Shown here: positions 49,173-59,055 of the stretch, in pieces
How positions within the stretch are numbered: the stretch's first letter is position 1
Layout of the letters: each line of letters opens with the position of its first letter
DNA from: JAJECS01 sp965262745
GTDB lineage: Bacteria; Chloroflexota; UBA11872
Reading direction: 5' to 3'
Assembly: GCA_965262745.1 (NCBI GenBank)
Contig: OZ253558.1
Span: 3,162,001-3,226,000 of the forward strand
DNA: 64,000 bases
Notes under the pieces: model-generated
Databases searched by the model: none
Told to the model about the DNA's origin: nothing
The model's input: the letters and a program-made list of their open reading frames with translations, nothing else
Made by a program: the position numbers and the translations under genes

Positions 49173-50945
49173 ATGAGCAACGTAGCGCCCGTGCAAGCGC
49201 CCAGCACCGCGACGACCGTCCGCCGCCTGGCCGCCTACTTGCGGCCCCACTGGCGCGCGCAGGCGGGCGCCATCGCCGCCTCGTTGCTTGCCGTGGCCGC
49301 GGGGATCCCCGTCCCGTTGCTCACCAAGGCGCTCGTTGACGACATCGCGACCGAAGGCAAGCTGGAGCTGCTGCCGCCGGTACTTGCCGCCCTCGGCGTG
49401 TTGGCGCTGTCGACGGCGGGCCTGGCCGTTCTGAGTCGCTATCTTTTCACGCGTGCCGGCGCACGCGCCGTCAATGTGCTGCGAGCGGATCTCATGCGGC
49501 ATTTGTTTCGCCTGCCGCTCACCTACTTCCGGCGGCACCGTCGGGGCGAGATCGTTACCCATTTCACCTCCGACGCTGAGGCAATTGCGACCGCGTATCA
49601 GGAGTCGTACGGACGGGGCATCGCGTCGGCCGTGCAGCTCGTCGTCGTCATCGCAGTTATCGCTATCTTCGACTGGCGGTTCGGGGTTGCGGCGGCGGCG
49701 ATCGTGCCGGTCTACATGCTCGTGCCCTGGCTGAACCGGCGGCACCAAGCCCGAGCGAGCCGGCGCATGCAGGACGCGACCGGCCACCTCGGCGGCCTGT
49801 CGACGGAACTCGTCGCCGGCACCCGGGACCTCCGAGCAGTTAACGCGGAGGCCTGGTCCCTCAAACGCTTACACCGAAGTCTGCGGGCGATGTTGCGCGC
49901 GGGCGTCTACCAGGGGACCGTCCGCGGATGGACCTTTTCACTCAATGCCATCTTCTGGTTGATTCACGCGGGGATCTTTGCCGTGCTGGCCGAGGGCATC
50001 TTCCAGGGCACGGTCACGATCGGCTTCGCCCTCGCCATGGTCGGCTACTTTGCCTGGCTGGACATCTCAGTGGGCCCGCTCACGACTGCCTATGTAGAAC
50101 TCCAGAATGCCGTGGGCGCGGCCGGGCGGCTGTTTGGCTTCATCGATGCATCGGGTGAGCCGGCCACGGACCACTCTTCGTCAGTTCTGTCCCTGCCGCG
50201 CGGCGAGGTTGCATTCCGTGACGTCAGCGTGGCCTTCGAGTCTGGCCCAAGGGTGCTTCAGGGCGTGTCCTTCAAGGCGCACGCCGGTGAAGTGACAGCT
50301 CTCGTCGGGCCGACGGGCGCCGGGAAGTCCACGACCATGAACGCCCTCCTGGGCTTCGTGCGCCCTCACGAAGGCTCCATCACCATTGATGGGCGCGACA
50401 TCGCGGAGGTCGGTCCATCGCAGGTGCGGCGCCACGTCGGCGTCGTATTCCAAGACCCTGCACTTTTCACGGGATCGATCGGGGAGAACATCAGCTTCGG
50501 CCGCGACGACATCGACGTGGCGCGTGTCAGGGAAGCGGCACGCATCGCCCGCGCCGCGGAATTCATTGAGGAGTTGCCGAGTCGTTACGAGACTACCCTC
50601 GGCGAACGCGGCCTCGGCTTGTCGGGCGGCCAGGCGCAACGGATCGCCATCGCGCGCGCCATCGCGCCCAACCCTCAGATTCTGGTGCTCGACGAGGCGA
50701 CCGCCTCGCTCGACGCCGAGGCTGAACGCGACGTGATGGCCGCGATGTCGGCCGGCATGGGCGGGCGTACCACGATCGTGATTGCCCACCGACTGGCTAC
50801 CGTCCGGCAGGCCGACGCCATCGTCGTGCTCGACGCCGGTCGAGTTCTTGACCGCGGTCGACATGACGATCTCTACAGGCGGTGTGACTTGTACCGCGAT
50901 CTATGTGATCTGCAGATGGAGCAGCCGGCGGGTGCGTCGCCATGA
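49173..50945 (+). CDS. ABC exporter half-transporter (fused membrane and ATPase domains), subunit 1
   Basis: 590 residues from ATG 49173 after GAGGGAGG. Six helices in residues ~20-320 followed by an ATPase with Walker A GPTGAGKST, signature LSGGQAQRIAIARA, Walker B ILVLDEATASLD and switch His in IAHRLAT. The second half-transporter begins 28 bp later, so they likely form a heterodimeric exporter. Substrates for such pairs range from drugs to lipids. Both ATPase sites look canonical, unlike asymmetric exporters with one degenerate site. Confidence 0.92.
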   Translation: MSNVAPVQAPSTATTVRRLAAYLRPHWRAQAGAIAASLLAVAAGIPVPLLTKALVDDIATEGKLELLPPVLAALGVLALSTAGLAVLSRYLFTRAGARAVNVLRADLMRHLFRLPLTYFRRHRRGEIVTHFTSDAEAIATAYQESYGRGIASAVQLVVVIAVIAIFDWRFGVAAAAIVPVYMLVPWLNRRHQARASRRMQDATGHLGGLSTELVAGTRDLRAVNAEAWSLKRLHRSLRAMLRAGVYQGTVRGWTFSLNAIFWLIHAGIFAVLAEGIFQGTVTIGFALAMVGYFAWLDISVGPLTTAYVELQNAVGAAGRLFGFIDASGEPATDHSSSVLSLPRGEVAFRDVSVAFESGPRVLQGVSFKAHAGEVTALVGPTGAGKSTTMNALLGFVRPHEGSITIDGRDIAEVGPSQVRRHVGVVFQDPALFTGSIGENISFGRDDIDVARVREAARIARAAEFIEELPSRYETTLGERGLGLSGGQAQRIAIARAIAPNPQILVLDEATASLDAEAERDVMAAMSAGMGGRTTIVIAHRLATVRQADAIVVLDAGRVLDRGRHDDLYRRCDLYRDLCDLQMEQPAGASP

Positions 50946-50973
50946 TCCCGTGGTTGCCAGTGGACGACCCGCG

Positions 50974-52770
50974 ATGAGTGGCGCGGCAGTGACCGACCCG
51001 GTGGTCAATCGCGCGATGGGCGAGCCCTCGGATTGGCATGTGGCCAAACGCTTGTGGGCCTACATGCGGCCGAGCACGTGGGAGTACTCGGTGGCCATTG
51101 GGGCGACGCTCGGCAACTCGGTGATCTGGATCGTTCGCCCATGGCTGTTGCACCTCATCATCGACGACGTGTTTGGTCAAGGGAACCGTGAACTGCTGGT
51201 GCCCGTGCTGGTCGCGATCGGCGCCGTCGGCGTCGTGACGGCCATTGATGCGACGGTCGGCCATTGGTTTCACGAGCGCGCGGCGCAGGGCGCGATGCTC
51301 AGGCTTCGCTCCGATGTACTGCGGCACGCACAGCGAATGCCGCTCAGCGATGTCCGTGCCCGCCGGACTGGCGACATTGCGGCACACCTGACCTCGGACG
51401 CCACCGTGATCGCACGTGCTTACGAGGACTTCGTCTCGCTGGTGTTCGCCCAAGCCTTCCGCCTGCCCGCGTATCTGGCGATCCTGTTCGCCATCGACTG
51501 GCGCCTCGGCCTCATCGCGCTCAGTTCGCTCCCGATCCACGTGCTGCTATCGACGAAGCTTCGCGGCACGACACGGTCAGCCAGCGGGCGCGTCCAGGAT
51601 GCCGTCGGCCGCCTGTCCGCCGCGCTCACCGAGATGGTCGGGGGCGCGCGTGACATCAAAGCCGCAAACCGCCAAACCTGGGCAGGTGAGCGCGTCGCCG
51701 CTGAGGCGGATGGGCTGTGGCGAGCGCAGGTCCGGCTGTCACTGTTCGAAAGCCTGCGATGGGTGCCGCAGGTCGTGTACTGGGGCATCTACATCGCAAT
51801 CTGGGCCGTGCTCGCTGGCGCCGTGGTGGATGGGGCGGTGCAGCTGGGGATGCTCGTTGCGGCCGGCCAGTACATGCTCCAACTAGGCGCGCCCGTGCGC
51901 AATGCAGTCTCGGATTCCTCTCGCATGCAGGTCGCGGCAGGCGCCGCTCGTCGCGTATTCGCGTTTCTCGACTCCGGTCGGCCGCCGGCTCCCGCCACCA
52001 CCGCAACCGCGCCTATTGGCCAGCGGGGCGAGGTTCGCTTCGACGATGTGTCGTTCGCTTACGCAGACGGCGAGCCGGTGCTGCGCGGCGTGAGCTTTCA
52101 GGCCAACCCCGGGGAAACCGTCGCGCTGGTTGGTCCCAGCGGTGCGGGCAAGACGACGCTCACCAGCCTGTTGCTGCGGTTCTACGAGCCGACGAGTGGG
52201 TCCATCCATGTCGATGGAGTTGACGTAACCGATGTGGATGCTTCCGCGGTCCGTGCACGGCTCGGCGTGGTCTTCCAGGACCCGGTGCTGTTTGACGGCT
52301 CGATCGAAGAGAACATCCGGCTGGGACGTGACGATGTCGGCAGCGAACGGGTCGCCGAGTCCGCGACGATCGCCAATGCGCACGATTTCATCACCGAGAC
52401 CGAGGACGGCTACGACACGCACATTGGCGAGCGGGGCTTGCGCCTTTCGGGCGGGCAGATCCAACGGGTGGCCATTGCCCGGGCGATCCTCAGCGACCCG
52501 CTCATGCTGATCCTCGACGAGGCCACGTCGTCGCTCGATGCCGAGTCCGAGCGGCTGGTGCAGGAGGCGCTGGCCCGCGCCTCGCGCGGTCGGACCACCA
52601 TCGCCATCGCCCACCGGCTCGCCACGGTGCGCCGCGCCGACCTGATCGTCGTGCTCGACCAGGGCCGGGTGCTCGATTCCGGCCGGCACGAGGAGCTCTA
52701 CGGCCGCTGCGACCTGTACCGGCGTCTCTGCGACTTGCAGTTCCTAAAGCCGGACGCGGTTGCAACGTAG
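50974..52770 (+). CDS. ABC exporter half-transporter (fused membrane and ATPase domains), subunit 2
   Basis: 598 residues from ATG 50974; GTG 50950 would add eight residues. Membrane domain with six helices, then Walker A GPSGAGKTT, signature LSGGQIQRVAIARA, Walker B LMLILDEATSSLD and IAHRLATV. The partner of the preceding gene. Both genes precede a run of sugar- and oxoacid-metabolism genes on the same strand, but the 111 bp gap after it suggests the unit may end here. Confidence 0.92.
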   Translation: MSGAAVTDPVVNRAMGEPSDWHVAKRLWAYMRPSTWEYSVAIGATLGNSVIWIVRPWLLHLIIDDVFGQGNRELLVPVLVAIGAVGVVTAIDATVGHWFHERAAQGAMLRLRSDVLRHAQRMPLSDVRARRTGDIAAHLTSDATVIARAYEDFVSLVFAQAFRLPAYLAILFAIDWRLGLIALSSLPIHVLLSTKLRGTTRSASGRVQDAVGRLSAALTEMVGGARDIKAANRQTWAGERVAAEADGLWRAQVRLSLFESLRWVPQVVYWGIYIAIWAVLAGAVVDGAVQLGMLVAAGQYMLQLGAPVRNAVSDSSRMQVAAGAARRVFAFLDSGRPPAPATTATAPIGQRGEVRFDDVSFAYADGEPVLRGVSFQANPGETVALVGPSGAGKTTLTSLLLRFYEPTSGSIHVDGVDVTDVDASAVRARLGVVFQDPVLFDGSIEENIRLGRDDVGSERVAESATIANAHDFITETEDGYDTHIGERGLRLSGGQIQRVAIARAILSDPLMLILDEATSSLDAESERLVQEALARASRGRTTIAIAHRLATVRRADLIVVLDQGRVLDSGRHEELYGRCDLYRRLCDLQFLKPDAVAT

Positions 52771-52881
52771 CCGAAGGGTTGCGATTGGCCGCAGTTGCGC
52801 GCCGCTGCGGACGTACGTACGTTGAGCGACTCACCGCGCCCCGACTAGAGCGAAGGCACCGAACACTAGGACGAGTCGCTG

Positions 52882-54318
52882 ATGCCACCATTGGGCTTCG
52901 GCAGCCAGAAGCAGCTTTTCATCGACGACGTCGTTATCGACGAGGCCGTCGGCATCACGCGGAATCTGAACCAGCCCGCCAAGTACGTCTGCAACCCGGT
53001 CATGATCCCGCTCTATCCCTGGGAGGGCCGGCTCGAGCTCTTTGGCACGGTCCGGCGCAACCCGGATGGCAGTTTCAGGATGTGGTACCAGGGCATGGGC
53101 GGCATGGGCGTCGCCCGCATGGGCCTGGACCTGGCGGGCACCCACTTGGAGGACCTGAAATTCGACCTGAAGAACCTCCAATACAGCATTTGCTACGCCA
53201 CGTCGCACGACGGCGTCCACTGGGTGCGGCCCAACCTGGGATTGGTCGAGCACAACGGCACCACAGACAACAACATCGTGATCTCGAACGCGGCTTTCGC
53301 CAACGTGATCGAGGACACCCGCGACCCGGACCCGAACCGGCGTTACAAGTCGCTGTTCTTCGAGGATCAGGACTGGGAGGCGCTGGGATCGCCCCACATC
53401 GACCAGGGCGTCTCGGTGGCCTTTTCGCCCGACGGGTTGCGCTGGACCAAGCATCCCGACAACCCCGTGATCACCAGGTCCAGCGACAGCCACACGCTCC
53501 TGGGCTGGGATGACCTGCACGGCTGCTACGTGGCCTACGCGCGGCCGACCATGCGCGAAGGAAACATCACCCGCCGTATCGGACGCTGCGTGAGCGACGA
53601 TTTTGTCAACTGGAGCGACCCCGAAGACGTCTTGGCGCCGGACGAGCACGACCCTCCCGCAATGGAGTTCTACGGCATGCCGGTGTTCCGGTATGAGGGC
53701 CATTACCTCGGCCTGCCTTACGTCTTCCACGCGCGGCCCGAAGAGCCAATTCAGCGCAACTTCGGCACCATCGACGTCCAGCTCGCTTCCAGTCGGGACG
53801 GCATCGAGTGGGCTCGGGCCGGCGATCGGAAGCCGTTCATCCCCAACGGCCCGCCGGGAAGCATCGACGCCGGCGAGATATTCGTCGGTCGCGGTCCCGT
53901 CGCGGTGGACGACGAGCTGTGGTTCTACTACTCGCCCGGCGCCATGGAGCACGGCGTCACCGGGCGCAGCGGGCCGATTTGCTTGGCCAAGCTGCGACGG
54001 GACGGCTTCGTCTCGGTGGACGCCGGCGACGAGACCGGAGCGTTGGTCACCAAGACATTCCGTTGTGCGGGCGGTCCGCTGACGATCAACGCCGCCGCGA
54101 GAGGCGGCCTCGTCGGCGTCGCCGTGCTAGACGAGGACGGCATCCAGCACCGCGGATACTCGCGGCACGAGTGCGCGCTCTTCGACGGCGACTCCATAAG
54201 CCACCGAGTGACATGGCGGGACACGCGCTCGCTGGAAGAACTGCAGGGGCGGAACATCCGCCTCAAGTTCTACGTGAGGAACGCGAAGCTCTTCGCGTTT
54301 AGGGTTGGTCAGGAGTGA
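52882..54318 (+). CDS. glycoside hydrolase-like five-bladed beta-propeller protein
   Basis: 478 residues. Blade motifs CYATSHDGVHWVRP, AFSPDGLRWTKHP, CVSDDFVNWSDPE and ASSRDGIEWARAG are those of the GH32/43/62/68-like propeller clan, with a C-terminal beta-sandwich (LEELQGRNIRLKFYVRNAKLFAF). QLFIDDVVIDE at the N-terminus is a common opening in this uncharacterised group. No signal peptide. Related in architecture to the protein at 31928. It may act on an oligosaccharide, but no catalytic residues are assigned. Confidence 0.7.
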   Translation: MPPLGFGSQKQLFIDDVVIDEAVGITRNLNQPAKYVCNPVMIPLYPWEGRLELFGTVRRNPDGSFRMWYQGMGGMGVARMGLDLAGTHLEDLKFDLKNLQYSICYATSHDGVHWVRPNLGLVEHNGTTDNNIVISNAAFANVIEDTRDPDPNRRYKSLFFEDQDWEALGSPHIDQGVSVAFSPDGLRWTKHPDNPVITRSSDSHTLLGWDDLHGCYVAYARPTMREGNITRRIGRCVSDDFVNWSDPEDVLAPDEHDPPAMEFYGMPVFRYEGHYLGLPYVFHARPEEPIQRNFGTIDVQLASSRDGIEWARAGDRKPFIPNGPPGSIDAGEIFVGRGPVAVDDELWFYYSPGAMEHGVTGRSGPICLAKLRRDGFVSVDAGDETGALVTKTFRCAGGPLTINAAARGGLVGVAVLDEDGIQHRGYSRHECALFDGDSISHRVTWRDTRSLEELQGRNIRLKFYVRNAKLFAFRVGQE

Positions 54319-54459
54319 CCGGCAAGCAGCCGCTCGTCGTCAATGCCAAGTGCCATGCGAGCCGCCTCAGCGACGATGGAAGCGTAGAGATACCGCAGGC
54401 CGTCGTCAGCGGTGGCCGAGCGACCCGGCGACCAATCTGAATCGAGGGCTGAACGACCA

Positions 54460-55461
54460 ATGGCACAAGCACCGCGCGATACCTTGACCGTCGAAGACTT
54501 GCGCGAGATGTACCGGCTCATGTTGTTGGGCCGGCGCTTCACCGAGCGAGCGCTGGAACTCGCTTCGGAGAAGCGGCTCCCAGTCGGCCTGCACCCGAGC
54601 GCCGGGCAGGAGGCGGTTGGAGTCGGCGCTTGCTATGGGTTGAGGTCCAGCGACTGGGTCTTGCCCTCCTTGAGAACCACCGAAGCCTTCTGGACCCGAG
54701 GCGTCACCATCCTCCAGATGTTCAACGCCATCATGGGCAATGCCGGCAGTATCAACTCCGGGAAGGAGTCCTTCCACCACAGCGGGTACCCGGAGCTGGG
54801 CATCCTCGCCGGCAGCGCCGTGGTAGGAGCGCAGATCCCGCAGGCCGTCGGCGTCGGTTGGGCGATGAAGAGCAAGCGGACTGATAACGTGACCGTCTGC
54901 TTCTTCGGGGACGGCGCGGCGGGACGCGGCGACTTCCACGAAGGCCTGAACCTGGCCTCGCTCTTGAAGGTCCCGGTCGTGTTCGTCTGCGAGAACAACC
55001 TCTACTTCCAGACCGTTCCCGGCACGGTCGGTCATCCGATCGAGGACATCGCGGACCGCGCAGCTTCCTATGCGATGCCGGGCGAGATCGTCGATGGTCA
55101 GGACGTCCTAGCGGTCTACGACGCTGTCGAGAAGGCGGTTGCAAGGGCCCGCGCCGGCGAAGGTCCCACACTCCTGGAGTGCAAGACCTACCGGTTCTTG
55201 AGTCACTACCCCTTGATGCTCGAAGACTCCCGGCCCTTTGAAGAGATCGCCCGCTGGAAGAGGCGCGACCCGATAACCATCCTAGGTGCGCATCTTGCAG
55301 AGATGGGCTACCAGGACAGCGCCGCCGCCGAAGCGGTTGAGGCGGCCATCTTGAAGGAGCTGGAAGACTCCTTCAGGGAGTGCGAGGCGACTCCATTTGC
55401 AGATGCGAATCAGGCGTTCACCAATGTGTACAACGAGCCCATCGAGGCAATGCGACTGTGA
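54460..55461 (+). CDS. thiamine-dependent 2-oxoacid (pyruvate/acetoin) dehydrogenase E1, alpha subunit
   Basis: 333 residues from ATG 54460 (MAQAPRDTLTVEDLREMYRL). The thiamine diphosphate motif runs from FFGDGAAGRGDFHEGLNLA to CENN. SFHHSGY and AQIPQAVGVGWA fit the branch that includes acetoin and pyruvate dehydrogenase E1 alpha. It overlaps the beta-subunit start in a GTGA junction, giving an alpha2-beta2 enzyme that decarboxylates a 2-oxoacid or cleaves acetoin. No E2 or E3 gene follows in the window. Confidence 0.9.
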   Translation: MAQAPRDTLTVEDLREMYRLMLLGRRFTERALELASEKRLPVGLHPSAGQEAVGVGACYGLRSSDWVLPSLRTTEAFWTRGVTILQMFNAIMGNAGSINSGKESFHHSGYPELGILAGSAVVGAQIPQAVGVGWAMKSKRTDNVTVCFFGDGAAGRGDFHEGLNLASLLKVPVVFVCENNLYFQTVPGTVGHPIEDIADRAASYAMPGEIVDGQDVLAVYDAVEKAVARARAGEGPTLLECKTYRFLSHYPLMLEDSRPFEEIARWKRRDPITILGAHLAEMGYQDSAAAEAVEAAILKELEDSFRECEATPFADANQAFTNVYNEPIEAMRL

Positions 55462-56432
55462 GAGAGCTCGAGCTTAGAGCCGCGATCAGGGAAGGTCTCG
55501 CACAGGAGATGCACCGCGACGAAACGGTGTACCTCTTGGGTGAAGACATCGCGTACTACGGCGGCATCCTTGGAGTCACCGAGGGAATGCTTAAGGAGTT
55601 CGGTCCTGAGCGCGTCATGGACATGCCGATCTCCGAAGCAGGGTTCTCCGGCATGGCGGTGGGCGCGGCGCTTATGGGCCTGCGACCCGTTATCGAGATG
55701 CAATTCACGGGCCTGATAACCGTAGCGATGGACCCGCTCGTCAACACGGGGGCGAAGGCGCGCTACGTCCACGACGGCGCCATGTCCGTCCCCATGGTGG
55801 TTCGCTCGCCGCACATGATGCACGGCAATGCATATATGAGTCAGGCGCTGGAGACCTGGTTCACGCATATTCCAGGCTTCAAGGTCGTCGTCCCGTCCAC
55901 TCCGGCGGACGCGAAGGGACTGATCGTCTCCTCGATTCGAGACCCCGATCCCGTCCTCTACGTTGAACATGAGGACCTATACACCACCACTGGGCCGGTG
56001 CCCGAAGAATCCTTCACCGTGCCGCTCGGAGAAGCGTGCATCCGGCGCGAGGGCAGCGACGTCACCATTGTTGCGTGGCTGGCCGCGGTCGCGGCCTGCG
56101 AGGCGGCGGCCGAGGAGCTGGAAGCCGAAGGCATCGCGGTCGAACTAATCGACCCAAGGACTCTGGTGCCATTCGACACCGAGCGAGTCTTGCAGTCGGT
56201 GAGCAAGACGGGCCGTCTGGTCATCGTGCACGAAGCCGTGAGGCGCGGCGGATTCGGTGGCGAGATAGCCGCGATGGTGGCTGGCAGCGATGCGGTCTCG
56301 TGCCTCAAGGCGCCGATTGCGCGGGTCGCCAACCCCGGCGTACCTGTCCCGCACGCCAAGCATCTGAACCGAGCTGTCCTGCCCGACAAGGATGACGTGA
56401 TCGCCGCGGTGAAGCGCACGCTGGGCTCGTAA
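55458..56432 (+). CDS. thiamine-dependent 2-oxoacid (pyruvate/acetoin) dehydrogenase E1, beta subunit
   Basis: 324 residues with GTG start at 55458 overlapping the alpha stop. LGEDIAYYGGILGVTEGM, MPISEAGFSGMAVGAAL and VVVPSTPADAKGLI are typical for transketolase-like beta subunits; IDPRTLVPFDTE and VHEAVRRGGFGGEIAA are in the C-terminal transketolase domain. It completes the E1 enzyme with the preceding gene. E2 (lipoyl acyltransferase) and E3 would have to be encoded elsewhere, or the enzyme works with another acceptor. Confidence 0.92.
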   Translation: MRELELRAAIREGLAQEMHRDETVYLLGEDIAYYGGILGVTEGMLKEFGPERVMDMPISEAGFSGMAVGAALMGLRPVIEMQFTGLITVAMDPLVNTGAKARYVHDGAMSVPMVVRSPHMMHGNAYMSQALETWFTHIPGFKVVVPSTPADAKGLIVSSIRDPDPVLYVEHEDLYTTTGPVPEESFTVPLGEACIRREGSDVTIVAWLAAVAACEAAAEELEAEGIAVELIDPRTLVPFDTERVLQSVSKTGRLVIVHEAVRRGGFGGEIAAMVAGSDAVSCLKAPIARVANPGVPVPHAKHLNRAVLPDKDDVIAAVKRTLGS

Positions 56433-56435
56433 CTC

Positions 56436-57116
56436 CTACGCGCCTGATCGGTCCGCCAGCAGCTCGAGCGCGCGGTCGGCGATGGTGGCGACGACCTCGT
56501 CGAACGCGGCCGCACCCAGCTCGAACGACGCAGTCTCGGCGGGATTCAGACCGAGGATTCCCTGCGCCTCGAGGTCCACGTCGGACCGGATTTTGGTGAG
56601 GTCAACGAAGTCCGGGTCCACGCGCCAGAGCACGCTGGTCTCCCATTTCGCGGCGTGGTCCAGGGGATACTCGGCGTCGTCGATCGCCGCGCCGTCGGGC
56701 AGGATCCACAGCGTGATTCCGGCGGCCTCGGCAGCCGGACGCGCGCCGCGTTCCAGCGCTGCGAGGTGATCCGGATTGCCGTGGCCGGAGATAATCACCA
56801 CCACGGTGAAGCCCTCCTCGGCCAGCTGCGCCACGTAGTCACGCGCCAACAACTCGAGCGTGGCCGCCGACACCTCTATCGTGTGGCTGAATCCGGCGTA
56901 GGGCTTCATCGTCTGGTGCCCGCAGTACAACGGCGGCAACGAGATGGCGCCGATGCGATCGGCCACGGCGTCGGCGAAGGCGGCGGCTTTCAACCCGTCG
57001 AGGCCAATCGCCGCGTGGTAGCCATGCCACTCCAGTGCACCCCACGGCAGCACGGCCACGGGCACCTTGGCCTGGATGGCGTCGATTTCATCCGGTCGCA
57101 GGCGTTCGTACTTCAT
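56436..57116 (-). CDS. creatininase-family protein
   Basis: 226 residues from ATG 57116. VAVLPWGALEWHGYHAAIGLDG holds the Glu, His and Asp of the metal site and VVIISGHGNPDHL the next His; KWETSVLW provides the final Glu. Family members hydrolyse creatinine or formamide rings, or act on cofactor precursors. The gene ends 3 bp from the E1 beta stop on the other strand and starts 133 bp from the divergent RraA-like gene. Confidence 0.87.
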   Translation of the reverse strand: MKYERLRPDEIDAIQAKVPVAVLPWGALEWHGYHAAIGLDGLKAAAFADAVADRIGAISLPPLYCGHQTMKPYAGFSHTIEVSAATLELLARDYVAQLAEEGFTVVVIISGHGNPDHLAALERGARPAAEAAGITLWILPDGAAIDDAEYPLDHAAKWETSVLWRVDPDFVDLTKIRSDVDLEAQGILGLNPAETASFELGAAAFDEVVATIADRALELLADRSGA

Positions 57117-57249
57117 GGCATGGGCTCCGGCTCCGGCGGCGAGCCGGGAGCGTATCAGAGCCGTGGCCGCAGGCCTGTACTTGCGCGCTGATGCGAGCGT
57201 GCGTAGGTTCGGGGATTCTCTGCGCCCGCACCACGATTCGAGCGAAGGC

Positions 57250-57924
57250 ATGACCGAGCTGGACCCGGCAGTTCTCGACGGCTTGCTGGAATACGACTCC
57301 CCGACCATCTGCAATGCGATTGAAGAGATGGAGGTGCGCGACCCGATCGATGGCTACATGGGGTGGGACGTTCGCTGCATGTATCCAGACCTGGGACGCA
57401 TGGTGGGATATGCCGTGACCGCCACGGGTCGCAGCACCGTGCCTGGCTCGCCAAAGAAGGGCGATGGGTTTGCGCAGTGGTACGAGCTGGTCGAGAAGTC
57501 ACCCAAGCCAGCGGTGCTCGTGCTCAAGGATGTCGGTCCGGATCGCTACCGCTCGGCCCATTGCGGGGACGTGATGGCCACAATTTCGCTGGCGTTGGGG
57601 GCGATCGGGCTCGTGACCGACGGCGGCGTGCGCGACTTCGAAACCGTGCAAGAGCTCGGCTTTCGCTACTTCGCGTCCGGTTTGGTGCCCGCGCACGGCA
57701 CCCCCGAGATCGTTCAGGCGGGGCTTGACGTCACGATCAGCGGCACCCGCGTGTGCACCGGCGACATCATCCACGCCGACGTCAATGGGGTCACGGTGCT
57801 GCCGGTGGAGCATGTCGCCGAGGTGCTCGAGCGCTGTACCGGCGTGCTGGAGGTCGAGGAGCGCCGACGCGCCTTTGCAAACTCCGCCGGATTCAGGGCC
57901 GCGGACGTGCGCAATATGCCGTAG
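57250..57924 (+). CDS. RraA-like / 4-hydroxy-4-methyl-2-oxoglutarate aldolase-type protein
   Basis: 224 residues from ATG 57250 (MTELDPAVLDGLLEYDSPT). The family hallmark GLVTDGGVRDFETV gives the metal and substrate residues (Asp, Arg-Asp), and AHCGDVMATIS the upstream loop. Members of this fold are divalent-metal aldolases or oxaloacetate decarboxylases; true RraA inhibits RNase E but is shorter. In a catabolic neighbourhood with 2-oxoacid enzymes an aldolase or decarboxylase role is the better guess. Confidence 0.87.
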   Translation: MTELDPAVLDGLLEYDSPTICNAIEEMEVRDPIDGYMGWDVRCMYPDLGRMVGYAVTATGRSTVPGSPKKGDGFAQWYELVEKSPKPAVLVLKDVGPDRYRSAHCGDVMATISLALGAIGLVTDGGVRDFETVQELGFRYFASGLVPAHGTPEIVQAGLDVTISGTRVCTGDIIHADVNGVTVLPVEHVAEVLERCTGVLEVEERRRAFANSAGFRAADVRNMP

Positions 57925-57937
57925 ACCCGCTCGAAGG

Positions 57938-58885
57938 TCAGCCTTCCAGCAAGCGACCGCGAAGCCGCAAGAACCAGAACACAAAGAACGCCGTGATCAG
58001 CAGGATCATCACGGCGGCCGCGGCCGAAATGCCGAAGTTGAAGCCGATGAATGCCTCGCGGTAGGTGAGCAGCGGCAACACCATCGTCGTGTCGCCTGGG
58101 CCGCCGCCGGTCGTTAGATACGGCAGGTCCCAATTGCGGAAGGTATAGATCGTGTCGAGCAGCAGGATCGTGAGGATCGTGGGCCCCATGGCGGGCAGCG
58201 TGATATGGCGAAAGCGCCGCCAACGACCGGCGCCGTCAACCGAGGCCGCTTCGTAGTGGTCCTTGGGAATGCTCTGCAATCCCGCCAGCCACATGATCAT
58301 CGTCAGGGGATAGCCGCCCCAGCCATTCGTGGCGATAAGCGCCGGCATGGCAAGGGTGAAATCGCCGAACCACTCTGGGGGCGGGCAGCACTCGACGATC
58401 CCAAGGGTCCGCAGCGTGCTGTTGAACCCGCCTCGATGGTCGAGCAGCAGCACCCAGGTGATGGCGACGACCGCCGGGATGATCAGCCAGGGCGTAATGA
58501 AGATGGCCCGAAAGAACGCCCGCAGCGGCCCGCGCATGCGCGCGGTGAGCAGTAGCGCCAGACCGCCGCCCACGATCTGGTGAATCACGAGGCTGGCGGC
58601 GACGAAGATGATGGAATTCTTGAGCGCGATCCAAAACAGCTCTTTCTGAAACAGATTGGCGTAGTTGTCGAAGCCGACGAACTGCTCCTCGACGCGCGAG
58701 AACAAGTCCTGAAACAAGCTCATGTGGAACATGCGGCCCATGGGGAAGGCCATCAGGGCCACCATCATGAGTATCGCCGGGGCGACGAATGCGTAGGGCA
58801 GGAGTGCGCGCCGCCATGACGAGCGACGCCTCGGGGCCACTCCACCGGACGCGCGGGGTGGCTGTGGGGCCGCTGTATCGGTCAC
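57938..58885 (-). CDS. carbohydrate ABC transporter permease (MalF/UgpA-like)
   Basis: 315 residues if the GTG at 58885 is used (MTDTAAPQPPRASGG); a TTG at 58951 would add 22 residues. Six membrane helices starting with ALLPYAFVAPAILMMVAL, and EAA loop DHYEAASVDGAGRWRRFRHITLPAMG. The third gene of an importer whose order is permease (61391), binding protein (60384), permease (this gene), unlike the usual binding protein-permease-permease. No ATPase gene is nearby. Confidence 0.9.
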   Translation of the reverse strand: MTDTAAPQPPRASGGVAPRRRSSWRRALLPYAFVAPAILMMVALMAFPMGRMFHMSLFQDLFSRVEEQFVGFDNYANLFQKELFWIALKNSIIFVAASLVIHQIVGGGLALLLTARMRGPLRAFFRAIFITPWLIIPAVVAITWVLLLDHRGGFNSTLRTLGIVECCPPPEWFGDFTLAMPALIATNGWGGYPLTMIMWLAGLQSIPKDHYEAASVDGAGRWRRFRHITLPAMGPTILTILLLDTIYTFRNWDLPYLTTGGGPGDTTMVLPLLTYREAFIGFNFGISAAAAVMILLITAFFVFWFLRLRGRLLEG

Positions 58886-59055
58886 AGCGACGCGCGATCC
58901 AGCACCGCGCTCGGCGCGTGCTGGGCCCGCGGCCGTGCTCCGGGCGGCCAATGTGAGCCCACGTTAGGTCGTCGTCTCCAATCCATTGGAGAGCGCGGGC
59001 ACTGTGCCCGCGCTCTCCAGGGTCATCGCTCGAAGCGATCGCAAACGCGCGCGGC

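Noticed and set aside
54309..54460. Minus-strand stretch reading GLRYLYASIVAEAARMALG upstream of the E1 alpha gene
   Set aside because: It looks protein-like but is short, overlaps the start of the E1 gene, and has no recognisable family or start; at most a gene remnant.
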